NCBI GenBank assembly: GCA_963678565.1
Contig: OY782875.1
Location: 2,790,001 to 2,854,000, forward strand
Direction of reading: 5' to 3'
Length of the DNA stretch: 64,000 nucleotides
DNA from: SKHV01 sp963678565
GTDB taxonomy: Bacteria; Bacteroidota; Bacteroidia; Bacteroidales; Prolixibacteraceae
The translations under genes were made by a program, and so were the position numbers. Positions 56,352-63,967 of the stretch are shown one piece after another (position 1 is the first letter of the stretch; each line of letters starts with the position of its first letter). Below the pieces are notes generated by a model. That model was not told where the DNA came from, made no database searches, and worked only from the letters and a program-made list of their open reading frames with translations.

Positions 56352-57820
56352 GTCTTAGACTTTTGTAATTCATCCAAGAGTTCATTTAAGTTAATGGTGG
56401 CATAGGTTGATGCATAATCTGACATAGCATACGGTAAAATAAGATTTTCATTATGAATCATTGAACCACAAGAATATACAACATTGGGAACATAGCCTTC
56501 TCTTTCTTTTTCATTGGGAGTTAAGAGGGGGCTCTTCAATCTGCCAATTTCAATTTCAGGATTATCAAGATCGAACAACGATGCCCCTATAGCATATTCG
56601 CGCATAGGGCCAACACCGTGTGTTAACAGTAGCCAACCTCTGTCGGTTTCTATAGGAGAACCGCAATTCCCAATCTGAATTATTTCCCATGGAAACTTAG
56701 GCTTCTGTATTAATTTAGCTTCTCGCCAGATGTTTATTGTATCTGAAAAGGCGATGTAATTATTAAATCCATCCAAACGGCAAAGCATCGCATATTTTCC
56801 ATTTATTTTTCTGGGAAACAATGCCATTCCCTTATTTTGAGCAATTTCCCCATGAACCGGCAAACTATTAAAATGATAAAAATCTTTGGTGTAAAGTAAT
56901 TTAGGTAAAATAGTATTGCCATTATATGCTGTGTAAGTTGCATAATACATTACTTCACCATTATCATCTGTGAATTTGACGAAGCGGGCATCTTCGATAC
57001 CATTCTTTTCATTAATTGAAACCGGGAAAATAACTCTTTCAGAAATATTGGTATCTAGTGAAAATTGCAGTTCATAATGTGAAGATGCCAGCCATACTAT
57101 CTGACTAATCAATGACTTTTTCTCGGCAGTCAGATCCAGACTACCTCTGATTTCTTCAACACTTTTATTGAGCTCTCCATAAGTAAATGTATCACCGAGT
57201 TTATCAAGTATCAATTCGGGAGGCACAATGGAATGGAAATCCATTTCTTGCAGCTTCTTGATAAATGATTGTTTATCGTAGATATACCGTTTTATATGTT
57301 GAGCTTCCTCCAACATATCCCCCACTGGCTCTAAGGTGAAATTACCATTTTTGTTCAGAATTCCAGTTCTAAAAACAATAGACGAAATGTGTCCTTCACC
57401 GGTAGCTCTTAAACTTATTATGACCCTTTTTTCACCAGGACCGAGCTCAGATTGATAAGGATGTTCAACAATGGACGGATTGAAAAGGGCTGCAGAGTCA
57501 ACCGAATACTCCATGGTAAAATAAGCCCCTATTAACATCCTCCGGTTATAATCGAGCGAATCAGCATTTAAGTTTATTTGGACAAGCAAATGAGCGATTT
57601 TGTTAAAATGTCGTTCAAAGATTGTACTGATATTCCGATGTCGCAGAGAATAATCTCTTAATACCGAGCTTAAGCTTAAACGCGCCTCAATCTCTGTCAT
57701 ATCCAATACCAATTTTATGGTATCGATAGCTCTAGCATCGGTTGTAAATAAAAAACGTGCGATAACTCTGGAAGAATCTGGAAGAAACTTTGTATTTTTT
57801 CTATTTACAACAACTTGCAT
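56348..57820 (-). CDS. GH130-family glycoside phosphorylase-like protein
   Basis: The 490-residue protein has a helical N-terminal region (about 1-230). A five-bladed propeller of the GH130/DUF377 type follows: DARFVKFTDDNGEVMYYATYTAYNG, then GNCGSPIETDRGWLLLTHGVG and YVPNVVYSCGSMIHNENLILPYAMSD. GH130 enzymes phosphorolyse beta-1,4- or beta-1,2-mannosides. The long N-terminal extension defines the subgroup paired with the GT4 fusion next door. The two genes sit inside one long cassette-like interval. Confidence 0.9.
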   Translation of the reverse strand: MQVVVNRKNTKFLPDSSRVIARFLFTTDARAIDTIKLVLDMTEIEARLSLSSVLRDYSLRHRNISTIFERHFNKIAHLLVQINLNADSLDYNRRMLIGAYFTMEYSVDSAALFNPSIVEHPYQSELGPGEKRVIISLRATGEGHISSIVFRTGILNKNGNFTLEPVGDMLEEAQHIKRYIYDKQSFIKKLQEMDFHSIVPPELILDKLGDTFTYGELNKSVEEIRGSLDLTAEKKSLISQIVWLASSHYELQFSLDTNISERVIFPVSINEKNGIEDARFVKFTDDNGEVMYYATYTAYNGNTILPKLLYTKDFYHFNSLPVHGEIAQNKGMALFPRKINGKYAMLCRLDGFNNYIAFSDTINIWREAKLIQKPKFPWEIIQIGNCGSPIETDRGWLLLTHGVGPMREYAIGASLFDLDNPEIEIGRLKSPLLTPNEKEREGYVPNVVYSCGSMIHNENLILPYAMSDYASTYATINLNELLDELQKSKT

Positions 57821-58016
57821 CGTTTTGATTTGTTTTTTCTAAAGGTAGTTGCTTATAAATGAAAATCTGCTTTTTTTAAAATTATCTCACGAAACTTACT
57901 ATTTTATATTTAGAAAGATTTTTAATGTTGCATTTTGAGGTGATGCATGAGTATTGGCATTTCTGTCTATTTATTTTCAATTCATGCAGTGAGTTGTAAT
58001 TGGAGCTGATGACTGC
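57821..58016. other. Spacer upstream of the GH130 gene
   Basis: This AT-rich sequence probably holds the GH130 promoter. No gene seen; it ends at attC-like site 20. Confidence 0.4.
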
Positions 58017-58162
58017 TGCTAACGTTCGACCGGTATGACCTTAAAGGAATGCGTGCGAGGTACGAACAAGAGGAAATACCTTTATTGGTTATAAAGATTG
58101 TTATGAAATGTAGCGTTCGCTCAGCCACGATCCTACATCTGAGAAAGGTCGAAACGTTATGG
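58017..58162 (-). repeat. attC-like site 20
   Basis: The left end is TGCTAAC-G and the right end GTTATGG, 146 bases. Arms AACGTTCGACC and GGTCGAAACGTT pair. The complement of its right end plus flank matches the left side of site 21 over 16 bases (ACTATTGTTCCATAAC), the longest such match in the array. Confidence 0.82.
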
Positions 58163-58198
58163 AACAATAGTTTTGACGAGAATTTAAAAATTACGACT

Positions 58199-58382
58199 AT
58201 GAAAATAGAAATTTATTTAAGAATTGCATAGTTGCTTGCAATAAGCATTGTAGGCTTTAATTTAGCAATTGAATCTTATGGTAACACATGGATTAATAAC
58301 ATCTGTTCTCATATTCATTGCGAGCTTATTCTTTAGTCTATGGATTATACAAAAATTAAATGAAGACAAAAATAGAGAGTGA
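58199..58382 (+). pseudogene. Small membrane protein remnant in an inverted orientation
   Basis: The frame from ATG 58,199 reads MKIEIYLRIA, meets TAG, then continues LLAISIVGFNLAIESYG. The next frame reads THGLITSVLIFIASLFFSLW to a stop at 58,382. Together they resemble a 60-residue two-helix protein broken by a stop and a frameshift. It is on the plus strand between sites 20 and 21, opposite to neighbouring cassette genes. Confidence 0.5.
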
Positions 58383-58404
58383 GGAACGAGCCAACACTAT
58401 TGTT

Positions 58405-58536
58405 CCATAACGGCTCGAATATGCGTAGTGCGGGATTTCAAGACACTTCACTATCCAAACCACTATGTTGTTTATCAAATGCTCTAATGTTCAAATTTAC
58501 CAAATCGCCCCGCATTACGTATATTTATTGTTATGG
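58405..58536 (-). repeat. attC-like site 21
   Basis: The left end is CCATAAC-GG and the right end GTTATGG, 132 bases. It is the clearest palindrome: TATGCGTAGTGCGGGATTT against AAATCGCCCCGCATTACGTA. Nearly identical to site 1. Right-end complement GCACCATAAC matches site 22's left end exactly over 10 bases. Confidence 0.9.
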
Positions 58537-58544
58537 TGCGTAAT

Positions 58545-59144
58545 TTATTTTATAAATCTAATTTTGGGATAGTATTTTGCATCTTTTTCTTCTTTGATTC
58601 TAATTGAATTTATAATTATCAAGATAAAATTGTAAAAATATAGAAATCCAAATGCTAAATATTTAATTGTTGGATTTATCATTATTGAGGGATAAATGTC
58701 TCCAGCCGCCATAATTCGATAGTTAGTAATCCCAACAAATGTTATGTAAGTCAATAGAACTAAAATAGTCCATGAAATCTGGAAGTTAATTATTTCTCTA
58801 ATTAAGTTTCTTAAACCTACGATATTATCTTTTTTGAAAATCCACATTATTAAAGGAATTAAAATTCCTAATAATGGAAAAAGAATAAAACTAAGTGAAG
58901 ACGTGTTTAAGGCTGACAGAAAGCTTTTATCTTTTTGTTGCTCCCAATCTATTATTTCATCTGGAGTAACTTTTAATGTATTAGCAATCTTTTTTAAAGT
59001 GTCTCCTCTCGGTTCTGTTTGTCCGTTTTCAATTCTTTGAATTGTTCTTAAACTTAATCCTGTCTCATCTGCAAGTAATTCTTGAGACAATCCGTTCTTA
59101 ATTCTAATTTCCTTAACTCTTTCTGATAAACTAATACTTTTCAT
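58545..59144 (-). CDS. XRE-family regulator with C-terminal membrane domain
   Basis: The 199-residue protein has an N-terminal helix-turn-helix (about 6-62; LSQELLADETGLSLRTIQRIENGQTEP). Three or four membrane helices of DUF4870-like type follow (about 80-185). Membrane-tethered XRE proteins of this type are common in Bacteroidota and may sense membrane state. Sole gene of its cassette, 9 bases from attC-like site 21. Confidence 0.85.
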   Translation of the reverse strand: MKSISLSERVKEIRIKNGLSQELLADETGLSLRTIQRIENGQTEPRGDTLKKIANTLKVTPDEIIDWEQQKDKSFLSALNTSSLSFILFPLLGILIPLIMWIFKKDNIVGLRNLIREIINFQISWTILVLLTYITFVGITNYRIMAAGDIYPSIMINPTIKYLAFGFLYFYNFILIIINSIRIKEEKDAKYYPKIRFIK

Positions 59145-59241
59145 TTTTTATTTATTTGGTTCAATGCAAATGTATACTTGAACCTAAAAACTTGTTGCGT
59201 CTATAATGTGACATGTTTGCGACAAGTGTGTCGTTTATGCA

Positions 59242-59374
59242 CCATAACGGTAAATTGTAAGTTGTCGTTGCGGATTGTGGGTGATTGTCCGTCCGCGAGG
59301 ACGAAGACGCTCAAGAAAGGAGCTGAGCCAACTAGTTTTGCTGAACCCGCACTGCAATTTATAAAATGTTAGGC
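59242..59374 (-). repeat. attC-like site 22
   Basis: The left end is CCATAAC-GG and the right end GTTAGGC, 133 bases, TGTCGTTGCGG subfamily. The complement of its right end (CAACAATGCCTAAC) matches the sequence at 60,981-60,994 at 12 of 14 bases, where the 190-bp element begins. Confidence 0.87.
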
Positions 59375-59382
59375 ATTGTTGT

Positions 59383-60927
59383 TTAGTTTTTTATTAATTG
59401 TCCACTTTTTTTTATTCCGTTAATGGAGATGTTATAAATATAAATCCCTCGTTTAAGTCCAGTTAAATCGATATTGTCATTCTTGTTAATTCTTGTTGCC
59501 TTTACTTTACAACCATTGAAATTAAACAACTCAAAAATAATTGGTTCGCTTGTGTAATTAACATAAACATTCAAATTGTTTGATACAGGATTGGGGAAAA
59601 CGTAAAAGTCAATGGCGTTTTTTACAAGTTGATTTTTGCCCGTTTTTGAAGAATAGTAATAATTACCTTCCGAAAAATGTATCCAATCGGTATTATTGTT
59701 ATCCCAATCAAATTTTGAATAAAGAATCATATTGCCGTAACTATCATACATGTATTGATATTTGTAATCATTTATCCAACTGGCAGTTGTTTGATCCCAT
59801 ACACTATAGCACTCCAATGTTTGATTTCCATTATTATATTCAGAAGCGTATTTTTTAAATGCTGTCCATTGACTAATATCTGAATCCCAATAGTAGTAAC
59901 TATTTAAAATCAGATGATTATCTCCATCAAATTCATATATGTACTTATCCACAGCAGCCCAATTCTGTCCAGTATGCTTTCTGTAAAAGGTTTGTCCATT
60001 CCTATTTCCATTTAAGTCGTATGTATATTCATATCTCTTTTTCCCATCAAATTGTTCATCCAAAGCGTTCCATAAAGAGATAACATATTGTATCTGATAC
60101 TCATTATTATCATAACCGTATTCATATTGATAATCTGGAATCCATTGGTTGGTTTTATCATCCCAATCAGAATTAATTTCGAGAGATAAATATTTATTAT
60201 TGAAATAGGTATATTCATATTTCGTATAAGCTTTCCATTCTTCAGAAGATATGTTCCATGAATATTGAGTATCGAGTATTTTGTTTTGATTATCATCGTA
60301 TTTATATTCGGTTTTTCCTGAACTTATCCATTGGTTTGTTGACTGATCCCAGTTATATTTAATCTCAAGTAATATTTTATTTGCGTCGTTATATATATAC
60401 ACTTCTTTTTCATCGGCAATGTATTGATCCGTTGTCTTACTCCACTTGTATTCAATTATACTAATTGTGTTTTCGTGATTGTCATATTCATAATCGGTCT
60501 TATCTTTTGCAATAATTTTCCAATCGTTATTTACATTTTCCCATTCATATTCTAGTGTGCTGGTTTTATTACCTTTTGAATCAAATTCATATTCGTATTT
60601 ATATCTCACACCAATCCATTGTTTTGTTGATGAATCCCAAGTATATGAAGATTCAAGCGTTTGATTTCCATAATCATCAAAATCATAATTGTTTCGGGAT
60701 GTACGAATCCAATTATTCAGTGTTTGATCCCAGAGGTAATTGATTCTATTAATTTTATCACCGTTGGTATCATAGCTATATTGAATTTTTATTGCTTTAA
60801 CCCATTCATCAATGCTTTCTCCAGGTTCACTCCAAATTATACTGTCTAGTTTTAAATCAGAATTTTGTCCGAAGGATGCAGATAAATTAAATATCATTAG
60901 AGTAGTTAAAAACGTTCTTGTGTTCAT
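59383..60927 (-). CDS. T9SS-secreted protein with tandem Trp/Tyr repeats
   Basis: The 514-residue protein has a signal peptide (MNTRTFLTTLMIFNLSASFGQ). About a dozen repeats of roughly 35-40 residues follow, with a W-x4-7-W core and a Y-x-Y-D-x-x-G-N element (SYTWDSSTKQWIGVRYKYEY; NYDFDDYGNQTLES), reminiscent of YD-type or DUF4595-like repeats. A type IX sorting domain (VFPNPVSNNLNVYV ... GLKRGIYIYNIS) ends it. Probably a cell-surface or released structural/adhesive protein. Sole gene of its cassette. Confidence 0.8.
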   Translation of the reverse strand: MNTRTFLTTLMIFNLSASFGQNSDLKLDSIIWSEPGESIDEWVKAIKIQYSYDTNGDKINRINYLWDQTLNNWIRTSRNNYDFDDYGNQTLESSYTWDSSTKQWIGVRYKYEYEFDSKGNKTSTLEYEWENVNNDWKIIAKDKTDYEYDNHENTISIIEYKWSKTTDQYIADEKEVYIYNDANKILLEIKYNWDQSTNQWISSGKTEYKYDDNQNKILDTQYSWNISSEEWKAYTKYEYTYFNNKYLSLEINSDWDDKTNQWIPDYQYEYGYDNNEYQIQYVISLWNALDEQFDGKKRYEYTYDLNGNRNGQTFYRKHTGQNWAAVDKYIYEFDGDNHLILNSYYYWDSDISQWTAFKKYASEYNNGNQTLECYSVWDQTTASWINDYKYQYMYDSYGNMILYSKFDWDNNNTDWIHFSEGNYYYSSKTGKNQLVKNAIDFYVFPNPVSNNLNVYVNYTSEPIIFELFNFNGCKVKATRINKNDNIDLTGLKRGIYIYNISINGIKKSGQLIKN

Positions 60928-60990
60928 AAATATTGGTAGCTTAAAGGTTTGTTTCTCAGATTTTGTTCAAAGCAAAAGTTCAATAATGAC

Positions 60991-61180
60991 TAACTATTGT
61001 ATATATACACTTACCAAACAATACTTCTCTAATACCATGCTGTTAAGTGCGAACCTTACGCGCGGGTTTAGGGGTATATTATTTAGATCTCTGAAATTTA
61101 TTACTATTTATACGGTATTTAAAGTATAGAGAAGAAAAATATTGAACTAGGCAGTAATTTAAAATCGGTCTAATTGCCTA
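60991..61180. repeat. 190-bp direct repeat element, copy a
   Basis: This 190-base segment recurs at 63,778-63,967 with roughly 85-90% identity by eye. It begins at a cassette junction (GACTAAC). Inner inverted segments CTTCTCTA ... TAGAGAAG and AATACC ... GGTATT suggest a folded arm. Shared blocks include GAAATTTATTACTATTTATA. No gene lies between 60,928 and 61,381. Confidence 0.85.
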
Positions 61181-61237
61181 GGCATGGGTACATTAACAAT
61201 CGCACTTTGTTTGTAAAGATAGCTTTGGGGTGGTTAT

Positions 61238-61369
61238 TTTTAACGGAAAATTGTTTGTTACGGAGGGGATTTTAGAGAGCATCACTGTCGACCGTTACTC
61301 CATAATTTGAAAAAAGCTGCGATGCTCGAAAACCGATGAAACCCCTATGAAATATACAAGGTGTTAGGC
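61238..61369 (-). repeat. attC-like site 23
   Basis: The left end is TTTTAAC-GG and the right end GTTAGGC, 132 bases. Arms TTGTTTGTTACGGAGGGG and CCCCTATGAAATATACAAGG pair. The right-end complement GTCTGCGCCTAAC matches the start of the second 190-bp element at 11 of 13 bases. Confidence 0.85.
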
Positions 61370-61381
61370 GCAGACTTTATT

Positions 61382-62149
61382 TTAATCTGTCATGAATATC
61401 TTTGCTGAATTGTGGCAACCATTTGTTTTACAAGTATAAATCTCACTATAGTTTAAGCTATTAATTATTATTGTTTCTGAATGTCCACAAACATTACATT
61501 TTATTGTAAGGTAAATTGGGAGATTAGATAGTTTAGACTGTATGGCGTAAACAATTATGTCTTCAAGCACTGCAGTTCCAATCGTCAAAGCAATATTAGT
61601 AGAACGTGCAATCGAATATATCGCATTAATTGTAGAAACATTTGAGTATATATCTATGGCTTTAATAAGATTATCTGCGCGGTATACTGCATTTACTTGA
61701 AAGGGAAAATTTGGGTCTACATTACAATATCTTAAATCCATTTCTGGATTAGTTGAAAAGATTGTTAAGCTTAGTATATTTTGATTTTTCGATTCTAGTT
61801 CAAATAAGAACTTATACGAAATATCTCGATTACCAATAAACGGACCTTGCCATTGTTTTGAATATTTTTTCTCAATATCGTTTATGAGGTGTCCATCGTA
61901 TAATTCAACGCATTCAAATGTCTCCGGTGTGCCAAATTCCTTATATTCTACAGAGTAATAAACATCTGTTAAATATGGCCTTGAATAATAGTAGTATTCT
62001 GGTTGTGTTTTAATTTTAAAATGTAAAAATTTTATTTCATTATTTACTGTATCGATCTCAAGTAGATTTGAATATGCTTTATTCCAAGTGTTCTGAGCGG
62101 AAATAATTACACTACCAAAAGTAAATATTATAAAAAAATATAGTTTCAT
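61382..62149 (-). CDS. Secreted protein of unknown function
   Basis: The 255-residue protein has a signal peptide (MKLYFFIIFTFGSVIISAQ). A beta-rich body follows (IKTQPEYYYYSRPYLTDVYYSVEYKEF-like), then a C-terminal hydrophobic segment (NIALTIGTAVLEDIIVYAI). Four cysteines near the end (CNVCGH ... CKTNGCHN) look like a small metal site. No family recognised. Last gene of a four-gene overlapping operon with the trypsin-like protease. Confidence 0.6.
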   Translation of the reverse strand: MKLYFFIIFTFGSVIISAQNTWNKAYSNLLEIDTVNNEIKFLHFKIKTQPEYYYYSRPYLTDVYYSVEYKEFGTPETFECVELYDGHLINDIEKKYSKQWQGPFIGNRDISYKFLFELESKNQNILSLTIFSTNPEMDLRYCNVDPNFPFQVNAVYRADNLIKAIDIYSNVSTINAIYSIARSTNIALTIGTAVLEDIIVYAIQSKLSNLPIYLTIKCNVCGHSETIIINSLNYSEIYTCKTNGCHNSAKIFMTD

Positions 62150-62586
62150 TGGTTTATTAGTTCTTCAAGTAATTGAATCTCTTTAATATATTTGTTTTTT
62201 AAATCATACCTTTTTTTGATCCTATCAAGTTCGTGAGTCGCACGTTTTTTATCACCTATATAATATGCTAACTCTGCCATTCTAATTAATGAAGAACCTG
62301 CATGAGTTCCCTCTGGTTGTAATGAATAATATTTATCATATTTTTCGATTGCAATCCTTGCATAATCTTTATTTTTTGTATTAAAATATTGTTTTTGATG
62401 TACGAGGCCTGAATTCCAATATGACAATGCCTCAATTTGAATTTTTTGTGGGGATTTTATTACAGGCTGGCTATTGTCTTTTGGGGGAGCAATTTTATGC
62501 GTTGTAGATACTTTGCGTCTTGTTGCACAAGAACCTAACAATAAAAAAACTAATAATATAAAAAAAAATACTTTAATAGATTTCAT
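62146..62586 (-). CDS. Lipoprotein with TPR-like C-terminal helices
   Basis: Starting at ATG 62,586 (MKSIKVFFFILLVFLLLGSC) gives a lipoprotein signal with Cys20 and 146 residues. The mature part reads as paired helices (LSYWNSGLVHQKQYFNTKNKDYARIAIEKYDKYYSLQPE), TPR/BamD-like. Its start overlaps the stop of the protease gene and its stop overlaps the next gene, indicating coupling. Confidence 0.7.
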   Translation of the reverse strand: MKSIKVFFFILLVFLLLGSCATRRKVSTTHKIAPPKDNSQPVIKSPQKIQIEALSYWNSGLVHQKQYFNTKNKDYARIAIEKYDKYYSLQPEGTHAGSSLIRMAELAYYIGDKKRATHELDRIKKRYDLKNKYIKEIQLLEELINQ

Positions 62587-63307
62587 ATTTTTCCAGAATC
62601 TTTTTGACATCATACATTGATTTATAATAAGTTGTTCTTGTATTATTCTCGAGAATTGAACCTAAAATTAGACCAATTGGATTGAACAAAGTATCAGTAA
62701 TAATTCCTCCACTACAACCTGATAGAACAGTCGTATTGGCAAGTGACACATTTCTCCTATCAAGCAGTTTCTTATATCCTTGTAGGTTTTTATTGGTCGA
62801 CAATACCTTTCCAATAGAAAAGGAAGCTATTCTATTATATGCCTGAAGCCCATTTGGGAATCCAAATGAATAAACCCCAAGATTTGTTTTGTTTAACTCT
62901 TTATTAATATCATCAATATTTATGAAATATTGATTGCTTTTTCCATAACGAGTGTAATCAATGTTTTGTAAAAGTGCAATATCTGTTTCTATATCTTCAA
63001 ATATAACTATTGGCACAAAATTGCTATTAGGAGCAATTTCGTAACATGATATACTTCCAGATTTTTCCTTTTTTCTATCTTTTATTACATGTGCTGCTGT
63101 TAGAAAAAGACCATCTCCTGAGATATAAAAGCCTGTGCCAAGAGAATAGTCTTCTTCTATTATTCCTGTAGAGTCAATTGTAAATTCGCCTGTATTATTT
63201 ACCTGTATTTTTATTAGACATCTAGATAAATCTGAAAGTGAATTTATTTGCGAAAATAATTGACAGCTAAGAAATACTAGTGTTAGAAAAGAAAATATTT
63301 TATTCAT
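62573..63307 (-). CDS. Trypsin-like serine protease, exported
   Basis: Starting at ATG 63,307 gives 244 residues with a signal peptide (MNKIFSFLTLVFLSCQLFSQ). The chymotrypsin-fold triad is complete: His73 in LTAAHVI, Asp109 in ETDIALL, and Ser199 in SGCSGGII. It resembles DegP-type cores without a PDZ domain. The operon of small lipoprotein, protease, TPR-like lipoprotein and Cys-rich secreted protein suggests a periplasmic processing or defence module (inference). Confidence 0.9.
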   Translation of the reverse strand: MNKIFSFLTLVFLSCQLFSQINSLSDLSRCLIKIQVNNTGEFTIDSTGIIEEDYSLGTGFYISGDGLFLTAAHVIKDRKKEKSGSISCYEIAPNSNFVPIVIFEDIETDIALLQNIDYTRYGKSNQYFINIDDINKELNKTNLGVYSFGFPNGLQAYNRIASFSIGKVLSTNKNLQGYKKLLDRRNVSLANTTVLSGCSGGIITDTLFNPIGLILGSILENNTRTTYYKSMYDVKKILEKYEIY

Positions 63308-63704
63308 ATTTTTTGATTTTATCTTCAGCAAATTTTTTATAGCCTAATATCTGATCTTTACCTCCAGAAACACTTGTAATTACCTTCTCATTTTTTAGAG
63401 CTGAATTAGCCAAATCCAATAGCTTTTTGGATCCCGTAACAATCTCGTTAGCAGCATCCTGACTGTCACGTTTATCCATAATGCTTCCTGTTGAATTGTT
63501 AACAGTTTCATTATATGTGTTTTCGTGTTTAATCACAATTGCCTGCTGGTTTTTTAGTTCAGTCGAAATTGTTTGATAAGTAATCTCAGTCGCAGTATTC
63601 TGCTCAACTACTCTTGTCGAATTTCCATTTTTTGTTTGTTGAGTACAGCTCATTAAGTTAATTAAAACTATAATAAGAGTCATTTTGATAATTATTGTTT
63701 TCAT
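63300..63704 (-). CDS. Small lipoprotein of unknown function
   Basis: The 134-residue protein has a lipoprotein signal (MKTIIIKMTLIIVLINLMSC, Cys20). The mature part is helical and charged (TISTELKNQQAIVIKHENTYNETVNNSTGS), with KKLLDLANSALKNEKVIT near the end. No family recognised. First gene of the four-gene protease operon; its end overlaps the protease start by 8 bases. Confidence 0.6.
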   Translation of the reverse strand: MKTIIIKMTLIIVLINLMSCTQQTKNGNSTRVVEQNTATEITYQTISTELKNQQAIVIKHENTYNETVNNSTGSIMDKRDSQDAANEIVTGSKKLLDLANSALKNEKVITSVSGGKDQILGYKKFAEDKIKKYE

Positions 63705-63777
63705 TTTTTTTCAAGTTTTAAATGTTAGTCTTTATTTAATCATTTATGAATTTTGGTGCAGGTTGTTAGTTTGCACC

Positions 63778-63967
63778 TAACGATTGTATATATACACATA
63801 CCAAACAATACTTCTCTAATACCATGCAATTAAGTGCAAACCTATACACTCGGTTTAGGGGTATACTGTTTAGATCTCTGAAATTTATTACTATTTATAC
63901 GGTATTTAAAGTATATAGAAGAGAAATATTGAACTGGGGAGTAATTTAAAACCAATCTAATTACCTA
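63778..63967. repeat. 190-bp direct repeat element, copy b
   Basis: This is the second copy of 60,991-61,180, same length and orientation. It begins at CACCTAAC, the partner of attC-like site 23's right end. It lies 73 bases upstream of the protease operon. No gene is seen from 63,705 to the window end. Confidence 0.85.

Noticed and set aside
26185..61369. Array palindromes as plain transcription terminators
   Set aside because: They are 130 bases or longer, lack T runs, share AAC/GTT ends, and have serially complementary ends; terminators elsewhere in the window look quite different.
22971..63967. Phage or conjugative element as the cause of the accessory region
   Set aside because: No phage structural, portal, relaxase, or T4SS genes are present; the only transposase belongs to the single IS3 element.
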